A DNA stretch of 64,000 nucleotides from Telluribacter roseus (GTDB lineage Bacteria; Bacteroidota; Bacteroidia; Cytophagales; Spirosomataceae): NCBI RefSeq assembly GCF_017355915.2, contig NZ_JAFEUV020000013.1, positions 102,220 to 166,219 on the forward strand, read 5' to 3'. Position 1 is the stretch's first letter; each line of letters begins with the position of its first letter. Made by a program: the position numbers and the translations under genes. Under the pieces are notes generated by a model. It was given only the letters and a program-made list of their open reading frames with translations. It had not been told where the DNA came from and searched no databases. Of this stretch, positions 57,648 to 64,000 are shown piece after piece.

Positions 57648-60600
57648 TTATACTACGTCTACTTTTACTTTCAGCAGGAACTCATCCATCTCGATCTCTA
57701 CGGCCTCGCCGTTCAGGTCGTTGGTCAGGTCCAGACCTGTAGCCTGTACTTCCTGACAGATGTACTGCTTGTTGGTAGTGATGGCATCGGCCAGTAGCTC
57801 GTCGTTATTCAGCAGGATGATCTGTATCTTATCCGTTACTTCAAATCCCTTGTCCTTACGCAGGTTCTGGATCCGGTTCACGAAGTCACGGGCGATACCC
57901 TCGCGGCGCAGCTCGTCGGTGATGGTCACGTCCAGCGCTACGGTCAGGCCGCCTTCGCTGGCTACCAGCCAGCCGGGTACATCCTCTGCGATGATTTCTA
58001 CATCCGAAAGCTGAATGTTTACAGTTTCCTCTTTTACGGAAAGATCGATGTTCCCTTCTTTTTCAATCTGCTTGATGTCGGCTTCGCCCATGGCCTGGAT
58101 GGCCGCGGCTACATCTTTCATCTTAGGGCCAAAACGGGGACCCAGCGCCTTGAAGTTAGGCTTGATCTTTTTCTTGAGGATGCCGCTGTCGTCATCAATG
58201 AATTCAACGGTCTTGATATTCACCTCCGATAGGATGATCGGTGCTACGGCCTCGATCTGACGGCGGGTCTTTTCGTTCAGTACCGGTATAAGTACCTTGG
58301 ATAGCGGCTGACGTACCTTGATGGACTTGCCTCCGGCTGCTGCGGTGTTGCCCTTACGGAGCGCGTGTACCAGCGAGCTGATATCCTGCGCCAGCTGCAT
58401 GGACTCTTCCAGATCCGGATCGATCAGTTCCTCCTGTACCTCAAACCAGCTGGTCAGGTGTACCGAGGCTTGGTCGTAGGCGCTACCATTCGCAGCACCT
58501 TCGCGGAGTGAGTCAGTCAGATTTTTGTACAGCCATTCGCCAAAGAACGGTGCGATAGGCGACATTAGCTGCGCTACCGTTACCAGACATTGCTGCAGGG
58601 TTTCGTAAGCAGCCCGTTTGTCTTCCGACAGCTCTCCTTTCCAGAAACGCCGGCGGTTCAGACGTACGTACCAGTTTGAAAGCTGGTCACTCACGAAGTC
58701 CTGTACCAGACGACCGGCTTTGGTCGGATTGTATTCATCAAATTGCTCGCCTACTTCTTTGATCAGCGTGTTCAGCTTGGACAGGATCCAGCGGTCCAGC
58801 TCGGGAAGCTTCTCGTGAGGTACCCGGTTGGCGGGATCAAACTGGTAACCATCCAGGTTGGCGTACAGCGCAAAGAAGTTATAGGTATTGAATAAGGTAC
58901 CAAAGAACTTACGCTGGGCTTCTACCACACCATCGAGGTTGAAGCGCAGGTTGTCCCAGGGCTCGGCGTTGGTGATCATGTACCAGCGGGTGGCATCGGG
59001 GCCGAACTTCGCCAGCGTCTCAAACGGATCAACCGCATTACCGAGGCGCTTCGACATCTTGTTACCATTCTTATCCAGTACCAGTCCGGTCGATACTACG
59101 TTCTTGAACGCCACGGAGTCGAACAGCATACCGGCGATGGCGTGGAGCGTAAAGAACCAGCCACGGGTCTGATCTACCCCTTCCGATATAAAGTCAGCGG
59201 GGTAGCTCTCGTTGAATATATCCTCATTTTCGAATGGGTAGTGCCACTGTGCGTACGGCATAGCACCCGAGTCAAACCATACGTCGATCAGGTCCGGCTC
59301 ACGGAACATCACATTACCCTTCGAGGATATGAAGTAGATGCGGTCCACGTAGGGGCGGTGCAGGTCAAAGTCACCCGCATCCAGCTTGGCCAGGTACTCT
59401 TCGTTGGAGGCAGTCTGCTCATCCGTTAGCTTGCCCGAAGCATTTGCCCCACTGATCAGCCCTTTCAGTTCTTCTACGGAGCCCACACATACTTCTTCAC
59501 CGTCCTCGCTGCGCCAGATCGGGAGCGGAGTACCCCAGTAGCGGCTACGGCTCAGGTTCCAGTCTACGAGGTTTTCGAGCCAGTTGCCGAAGCGGCCGGT
59601 ACCGGTACTTTCGGGTTTCCAGTTGATGGTCTTATTCAGCTCTACCAGGCGGTCCTTCATGGCCGTGGTACGGATAAACCAGCTATCCAGCGGGTAGTAC
59701 AGTACAGGTTTATCGGTACGCCAGCAGTGGGGGTAGGTATGTTCATATTTCTCTACCCGGAAGGCCTTTCCTTCTTCCTTGAGCTTGATGGCAATTAGTA
59801 CATCAGTAGGCTTGAAGTCAGGATCAGCCTGCTCGGCGGCTGAGTAGTACTCAGGCTTTACAAAGCGACCACCAAATTCACCGACTTCCTTTACAAAACG
59901 TCCGGTGCGATCCACAATGGGAACATCCTTACCATTTTCATCCTTCACCATAATGGCCGGTATGCCATTGGCCTGCGCTACCCGGAAGTCATCCGCACCG
60001 AAGGTAGGTGAGGTATGTACTACACCGGTACCATCTTCAGTAGTTACGAAGTCACCCAGTATAACGCGGAAGGCGGACGGTCCGCCGTTGCGGTTGTCGG
60101 GCTGTATGTAGGGGAGGAGTTGTTCGTACTCTACTCCTTCCAGATCTTTCCCTTTAAATTCTTTCAGAACCGTCCAGGGCAATACTTTCTTGTCACTAGC
60201 TTCGTAGCCTTCGAAGTCGCCATCGCGACCTTTGGGCGAAAAGTACTTACCCAGCAGATCCTTCGCCAGTACTACCTGTACGGGTTCGTGGGTATAGGGG
60301 TTGAAGGTTTTTACAAGTACATACGTAATATTGCCTCCTACGGTTAGGGCCGAGTTGGCCGGTAAGGTCCAAGGGGTTGTAGTCCAGGCCAGGATTCGTA
60401 TATCTGCATTGCCCTGATCGCCGAATACTTCGTAGCCTGCCGGGTTCTTTACCTTAAACATGGCTACGATGGTAGTGTCCTTTACATCCTTGTAGGTACC
60501 CGGCATGTTCAGCTCGTGCGACGACAGGCCCGTACCGGCGCCCGGCGAGTAAGGCTGGATGGTGTAGCCTTTGTAAAGCAGTCCTTTATCGTACAGCTTT

Positions 60601-61091
60601 TTTAGCAGGTTCCAGAGGCTCTCGATGTAGTTATTCTCGTAGGTGATGTATGGATCGTCCAGGTCTACCCAATAGCCCATCTTCTCAGTCAGGCTATTCC
60701 ACTGATCCGTAAATTTCATGACCGTTTCGCGGCAGCGGGCGTTGTAGTCTTCTACCGAGATGGTTTTACCGATATCATCTTTGGTGATACCCAGTTCTTT
60801 TTCAACCTGCAGCTCCACCGGCAACCCGTGGGTATCCCAGCCTCCTTTACGCTTTACCTGAAAGCCCTGCAGAGTCTTGTAGCGGCAGAAAATATCCTTG
60901 ATCGAGCGGGCCATCACGTGGTGAATACCCGGCGTACCGTTGGCCGACGGCGGGCCTTCGTAGAAGGTAAAGGAAGGCGCTCCTTCACGTACCTTGACGG
61001 AAGCCTCAAAAATCTGGTTCTTCTTCCAGAAGTCCAGTACCTCATCAGCGAGCTGTGCGTAATTGAGGTTTTTATACTCTTTGTATTTCAC
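57648..61091 (-). CDS. ileS: Isoleucyl-tRNA synthetase
   Basis: 1147 residues, the long type. The HIGH region reads TPGIHHVMARSIKD, as in other Bacteroidota IleS; WTTTPWTLPAN marks the editing domain; NKMSKRLGNAVDPF is the KMSKS loop; and the long C-terminal anticodon-binding part ends in the DUF5915-like segment. No C-terminal zinc finger is seen. This is the eukaryote-like IleS2 class, often naturally tolerant to mupirocin (family knowledge, not shown here). The start is GTG at 61091-61089; no ATG lies between the upstream in-frame stop and this codon. It overlaps the stop of a small upstream frame. Confidence 0.96.
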   Translation of the reverse strand: MKYKEYKNLNYAQLADEVLDFWKKNQIFEASVKVREGAPSFTFYEGPPSANGTPGIHHVMARSIKDIFCRYKTLQGFQVKRKGGWDTHGLPVELQVEKELGITKDDIGKTISVEDYNARCRETVMKFTDQWNSLTEKMGYWVDLDDPYITYENNYIESLWNLLKKLYDKGLLYKGYTIQPYSPGAGTGLSSHELNMPGTYKDVKDTTIVAMFKVKNPAGYEVFGDQGNADIRILAWTTTPWTLPANSALTVGGNITYVLVKTFNPYTHEPVQVVLAKDLLGKYFSPKGRDGDFEGYEASDKKVLPWTVLKEFKGKDLEGVEYEQLLPYIQPDNRNGGPSAFRVILGDFVTTEDGTGVVHTSPTFGADDFRVAQANGIPAIMVKDENGKDVPIVDRTGRFVKEVGEFGGRFVKPEYYSAAEQADPDFKPTDVLIAIKLKEEGKAFRVEKYEHTYPHCWRTDKPVLYYPLDSWFIRTTAMKDRLVELNKTINWKPESTGTGRFGNWLENLVDWNLSRSRYWGTPLPIWRSEDGEEVCVGSVEELKGLISGANASGKLTDEQTASNEEYLAKLDAGDFDLHRPYVDRIYFISSKGNVMFREPDLIDVWFDSGAMPYAQWHYPFENEDIFNESYPADFISEGVDQTRGWFFTLHAIAGMLFDSVAFKNVVSTGLVLDKNGNKMSKRLGNAVDPFETLAKFGPDATRWYMITNAEPWDNLRFNLDGVVEAQRKFFGTLFNTYNFFALYANLDGYQFDPANRVPHEKLPELDRWILSKLNTLIKEVGEQFDEYNPTKAGRLVQDFVSDQLSNWYVRLNRRRFWKGELSEDKRAAYETLQQCLVTVAQLMSPIAPFFGEWLYKNLTDSLREGAANGSAYDQASVHLTSWFEVQEELIDPDLEESMQLAQDISSLVHALRKGNTAAAGGKSIKVRQPLSKVLIPVLNEKTRRQIEAVAPIILSEVNIKTVEFIDDDSGILKKKIKPNFKALGPRFGPKMKDVAAAIQAMGEADIKQIEKEGNIDLSVKEETVNIQLSDVEIIAEDVPGWLVASEGGLTVALDVTITDELRREGIARDFVNRIQNLRKDKGFEVTDKIQIILLNNDELLADAITTNKQYICQEVQATGLDLTNDLNGEAVEIEMDEFLLKVKVDVV

Positions 61092-61150
61092 GGTAGTATA
61101 GATAAACGGCTTGCGGTAGCCATACCAATAGTATAATTCATCCGTTCCAT
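61088..61150 (-). CDS. Possible 20-codon leader peptide overlapping the ileS start
   Basis: ATG at 61150-61148, stop TGA at 61090-61088, which overlaps the GTG of ileS as GTGA. It has two isoleucine codons, one of them the rare ATA, near its end. It could couple translation of ileS to that of the leader. No ribosome-binding signal supports it, and such short frames arise by chance, so it is a weak call. Confidence 0.2.
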   Translation of the reverse strand: MERMNYTIGMATASRLSILP

Positions 61151-61202
61151 CAGTAGATGGTCCTTCTATAACATTAGCAGGCCATAATTAATTTTAAGAC
61201 CG

Positions 61203-61210
61203 CAAATTTA
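61203..61210 (-). promoter_or_regulatory. Candidate -7 element of ileS
   Basis: Reads TAAATTTG on the minus strand, 112 bp upstream of the GTG. No TTG at normal spacing. It would give a leader of about 105 nt. Confidence 0.42.
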
Positions 61211-61289
61211 GGGATTTTTTGAGGAATAGGCGTGCCGGGCCCGCATGATTATGGGGCTGATGGGCAGTGAGCTGCGCAAAAAGCGGGAG

Positions 61290-62108
61290 TTATTTCTTCT
61301 GGTATACTCTTATGTAGTCTACCTCATAGCGCGACGGAAAATCGGTACCCGCAGGATCGCCGCCGTTCATACCCCCGATGGCCAAGTTGAGGAGTAGGTA
61401 GTGGGGCTGCCGGAACGGGTTCTTTCGTTCTGCGTCACTGTTGTAGGTTTCTTCCAGATCTACCTCGTTCAGTAGCTGATCATCCACGTATAGTTTGATG
61501 CTCTTGTCGTCCCAGTCCATCCGCCATACATGAAACTTGTCCGACCAGTTAGGATCGTTAAACTCCGTAATGGGCTTTTTAAGGTCATCCCACTTCGCCT
61601 TGTAGCGCTGGTCGGTACCCCAGGCGGCATTAGCCAGCAGCATACCCCGGTAGTACTCCATGATGTCGATCTCGCCGTTGCTGGGCCACTCGCCCTTGAC
61701 TCCCAACGTCCAGAAGGCCGGCCACAGGCCGGGGCGGGTGTCTATGCGTCCCCGCATCTCGAAGCGACCGTACTGCCACTGGTGCAGACCGCGGGTCAGC
61801 AGACTGGCGGCGGTGTAGTCGATGGTGGGGCGGCTCTCTTTCCAGTTGGTGCTGTTGGGCTTGTAGTTCGGGTTGGGCTTCTGCTCACGCTTGCCCTCAA
61901 TGATGAGCATACCGTCGCGGCAGTAGGCATTTTCGGGCTGGTACCACTGCAGCTCCTCATTGCGGACGAAGCCCTGCTCGTAGGTCCAGTTCTTCGGATC
62001 GGGACGGCCATCCTGATTGAATTCATCCGCCCACACCAGCGTCCACTGAGCCCGGGAATAGGTAGCCATACTGAGAAAGAAGAGCAGGAGAGAGGCGAAT
62101 AATTTCAT
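61290..62108 (-). CDS. Secreted glycoside hydrolase family 16 (beta-glucanase type)
   Basis: 272 residues from ATG 62108 (MKLFASLLLF); a further ATG 36 bp upstream is possible. The signal peptide ends YSRAQ. LVWADEFNQDGRPDPKNWTYEQG is the usual opening, YGRFEMRGRIDTRPGLWPAFW the substrate cleft, and Glu146-Ile-Asp-Ile-Met-Glu151 the catalytic ExDxxE with the nucleophile and acid/base. YYLLLNLAIGG closes the fold. It is of the laminarinase/beta-1,3-glucanase kind and may degrade algal or fungal glucan. It is divergent from the SBF transporter with 83 bp between starts; no binding module is attached. Confidence 0.92.
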   Translation of the reverse strand: MKLFASLLLFFLSMATYSRAQWTLVWADEFNQDGRPDPKNWTYEQGFVRNEELQWYQPENAYCRDGMLIIEGKREQKPNPNYKPNSTNWKESRPTIDYTAASLLTRGLHQWQYGRFEMRGRIDTRPGLWPAFWTLGVKGEWPSNGEIDIMEYYRGMLLANAAWGTDQRYKAKWDDLKKPITEFNDPNWSDKFHVWRMDWDDKSIKLYVDDQLLNEVDLEETYNSDAERKNPFRQPHYLLLNLAIGGMNGGDPAGTDFPSRYEVDYIRVYQKK

Positions 62109-62191
62109 TTTAAAAGGTAAATAGACGTTTTTTGTAAATAGCAAAGCAGATCAAAATAGCCGGTAAGGCTAACCATTTTAAATAATAAAGA

Positions 62192-63214
62192 GTGAAAGAT
62201 ACAGATTCTAACAGGTGGCAACGCATAAGTAATTTAGCTAAAAGAGCCGGGCTGGATGATTTCTTACTAGCTCTGATCGGAGTAGTGATCCTGGCGTACC
62301 TGTGGCCGTACCCGGGTACGGACGCCAGCCCGGTGCCCCTGGCTGAGATTGCCAACTACGGTGTTTCCCTGATTTTCTTCTTCTATGGCCTACGGCTGAG
62401 TCCCCAGAAGCTGCGGGCTGGCCTGAGCAACTGGCGCCTCCATATCGTAGTTCACGTATCTACTTTTATCCTTTTTCCCCTGCTGGCGCTGGGTGTACGT
62501 CCTTTCTTTGTGGGGGAGGAGAACCATACACTCTGGCTGGCTATTTTCTTTCTGGCGGCCCTGCCTTCTACGGTATCCTCTTCGGTGGTAATGGTATCCA
62601 TGGCGGGCGGTAATATACCGGGTGCCATATTCAATGCCAGTATCTCCAGCCTGCTGGGGGTATTTATTACCCCGATTTGGATGGGGCTGGTGCTGGAAGC
62701 CGGACCGGGCGAATTTGAGCTGACGGAGGTGATGATCAAGCTGGTACTGCAGGTACTGTTGCCAGTGGTACTGGGGGTACTGTTGTATGGGCGCTACGGG
62801 GCTTTTGCCGAGCGCAACAAGGCTACCCTGCGCTACATCGATCAGTTTATCATCCTGCTTATCGTGTATACCTCTTTCTGTGAGTCTTTTGAAAATCGGC
62901 TGTTCAGTCAGTTTGATGCCGCTACCATGCTCTGGCTGACGCTGGGTATTATCATGCTGTTTTTCCTGGTATACTACCTCCTGATGGTCCTGTGCCGACT
63001 GATAGGCTTCAACCGCGAAGATCAGATCACGGCGGTATTCTGCGGGACCAAAAAGTCGCTCGTGCAGGGAGCAGTTATGTCCAAAGTACTATTTGCCGGG
63101 GCCGCCAGCGCGGGTATTATCCTGCTGCCTATTATGATCTACCACGCGTTTCAGCTACTGGTGGTGAGTATCATTGCCCAGCGGCTGGCCCGGCAGAATG
63201 AGGCCGGGGCATAG
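62192..63214 (+). CDS. SBF-like (YfeH/SLC10A7-type) transporter
   Basis: 340 residues starting at GTG 62192; the next Met is inside the third membrane helix, so GTG is the likely start. About nine transmembrane helices; PYPGTDASPVPLAEIANYGVSLIFFFYGLRLSPQKL, ALPSTVSSSVVMVSMAGGNIPGAIFNASISSLLGVFITP and FCGTKKSLVQGAVMSKVLF are the conserved blocks of the PF13593-type branch of the bile acid/sodium symporter superfamily. This differs from the BASS protein at 27029-27988. Substrates of this branch are unclear; calcium regulation and organic anions have been suggested for eukaryotic relatives. Confidence 0.87.
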   Translation: MKDTDSNRWQRISNLAKRAGLDDFLLALIGVVILAYLWPYPGTDASPVPLAEIANYGVSLIFFFYGLRLSPQKLRAGLSNWRLHIVVHVSTFILFPLLALGVRPFFVGEENHTLWLAIFFLAALPSTVSSSVVMVSMAGGNIPGAIFNASISSLLGVFITPIWMGLVLEAGPGEFELTEVMIKLVLQVLLPVVLGVLLYGRYGAFAERNKATLRYIDQFIILLIVYTSFCESFENRLFSQFDAATMLWLTLGIIMLFFLVYYLLMVLCRLIGFNREDQITAVFCGTKKSLVQGAVMSKVLFAGAASAGIILLPIMIYHAFQLLVVSIIAQRLARQNEAGA

Positions 63215-63263
63215 TTTTAGGGTATAGATTTCGTTATACTAAGTACACATCTATTCTGTTGTT

Positions 63264-63887
63264 ATGCGGTTCGTTAGGTCACTTGTAAGGTTTTCCATCT
63301 TTATCCTCATCATTGTAGGGTGCATAGCGCTGTGGAGTAGGTTCAGTGGCACCAACCTGTGGCCCAACTGGATGGGAGGGGAAGAGCGCACCGAAACCAT
63401 GCACACGGTGGTACTGCAGGAGATGACGGCTATGGGAAAGCTGGAGCTGGTGCGCTATAATTTTAAGGACATTGTAGAACAGGAGAAGAAAAATACCTTT
63501 CTGCCCAACGCCAAGGCGGTACTGATCGTGCAGGGGGACGCCATTGGCTGCGTGGATCTGACCAAACTCCGAATAGGTGACGTGACCAATGAAGCAGAAA
63601 CCCTGGTGGTAACGCTACCCGAGCCGGAGCTGTGTGTATTCAAGATTGATCACGAGCGCTCACGGGTGTACAATACGGAGTATGCCTTTATGGAAGAGGC
63701 GAAGCTGGTGGAGGAAGGGTACAAGCAGGCCGAGCAGCAGATCAGGCAGTCGGCGCTGGAGATGGGTATACTGGAGCAAACCGAAGAGAATGCCCGCAAG
63801 ATGCTGACTCCCATGCTCGAGAAAGTATCCGGCCGGAAAGTACTGGTGAAGTTTCCGATGCGGGCACGGCTGGAACGATTGCGGTAG
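63264..63887 (+). CDS. DUF4230 family membrane-anchored protein
   Basis: 207 residues. One N-terminal transmembrane helix (FSIFILIIVGCIALW) is followed by a periplasmic-type domain: TVVLQEMTAMGKLELVRYNFKDIVEQE, AVLIVQGDAIGCVDLTKL, LVVTLPEPELCVFKIDHERSRVYNTEY, the DUF4230 pattern. The C-terminal helix (about 150-195), rich in Glu/Gln, may form a coiled coil. The function is unknown. It is preceded by 49 bp after the transporter gene on the same strand, so co-transcription is possible. Confidence 0.82.
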   Translation: MRFVRSLVRFSIFILIIVGCIALWSRFSGTNLWPNWMGGEERTETMHTVVLQEMTAMGKLELVRYNFKDIVEQEKKNTFLPNAKAVLIVQGDAIGCVDLTKLRIGDVTNEAETLVVTLPEPELCVFKIDHERSRVYNTEYAFMEEAKLVEEGYKQAEQQIRQSALEMGILEQTEENARKMLTPMLEKVSGRKVLVKFPMRARLERLR

Positions 63888-63916
63888 CCTGGGCTACTCC
63901 GTTATTGATGCGTGAA

Positions 63917-64000
63917 TTAATCCGTAAAGAATGCAACTTCCTTCTTGCGGAAGAATACTTGAATTAAGGCTGGATCTTCCTCCAGCAAGTTTATCTGATC
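63917..64000 (-). CDS. C-terminal end of an unidentified gene (5' part outside window)
   Basis: On the minus strand the last 27 codons before a TAA at 63919-63917 are open to the window edge and read as a well-formed helical tail (EEDPALIQVFFRKKEVAF). It is convergent with the DUF4230 gene with 29 bp between. The protein cannot be identified from this piece. Confidence 0.45.
   Translation of the reverse strand, partial: DQINLLEEDPALIQVFFRKKEVAFFTD

Noticed and set aside
61092..61202. T-box or other riboswitch before ileS
   Set aside because: No T-box motif or specifier-loop structure could be recognised, and T-boxes are not typical of Bacteroidota.
1..64000. tRNA, rRNA, CRISPR, prophage or IS elements
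   Set aside because: Read for cloverleaf/CCA-like stretches, regular repeats, transposases and integrases; none was convincing, although a covariance-model search was not possible here.

Overview
The window looks like chromosomal DNA of a gliding or surface-living member of the Bacteroidota, most likely order Cytophagales. The evidence is a gldD gliding-motility lipoprotein, a SusC/SusD outer-membrane pair, several carboxypeptidase-like/TonB receptors, a DUF4270 lipoprotein beside glmS, Tat-exported Gfo/Idh oxidoreductases, Bacteroidota-type promoters (TTG, 18-21 nt, TAnnTTTG) and almost no Shine-Dalgarno sites. No rRNA, tRNA, CRISPR array, phage or insertion sequence was found. Genes are densely packed on both strands, and most convergent gene ends share one strong hairpin.

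Layout. 1-5 kb: the end of an acyltransferase, then a metal-homeostasis cluster made of a TonB receptor, a lipoprotein, a Fur/Zur-family repressor and a MerC-like membrane protein. It carries three copies of one dyad, TGCAAC-N3-GTTGCA, placed on promoter elements. 5-10 kb: a class A-like serine hydrolase, a two-gene sugar-acid operon (IlvD/Edd dehydratase and SDR) with tandem operator-like dyads, and an ImmA/IrrE-like protein whose zinc motif is lost. 10-23 kb: mainly housekeeping and envelope genes, namely gldD, an exported sialidase, glmS, DUF4270, an orphan glycogen-synthase half, panC, an exported Gfo/Idh protein, panD, a flippase-like membrane protein, rfaE2 and a YugP-type zinc peptidase. 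22.5-24.5 kb: a YgiB/YgiC-like pair.

24.6-51.5 kb is the accessory heart of the window. It holds a SusC/SusD pair, a bile-acid/sodium-symporter-family transporter and an FG-GAP repeat protein on the minus strand, followed by two paralogous exported RraA-like proteins and two Tat-exported enolase-superfamily (galactonate-dehydratase-like) enzymes, a cytoplasmic Gfo/Idh dehydrogenase, DoxX, a second TonB receptor, a CBM48/E-set protein, a Tat-exported hydroxypyruvate-isomerase-like TIM barrel, two very large PVC-type propeller/HEAT proteins (only one still has its cytochrome c domain) and an SDR. Together this reads as uptake and largely periplasmic oxidation or dehydration of a sugar or sugar acid; the substrate cannot be read from sequence.

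51.5-64 kb: small secreted proteins, an ABM monooxygenase, an exported alpha/beta hydrolase, an aldo/keto reductase, an M23 peptidase with a PagL-like lipid A deacylase, ileS, a GH16 glucanase, a second SBF-type transporter, a DUF4230 protein and the tail of one more gene at the right edge.
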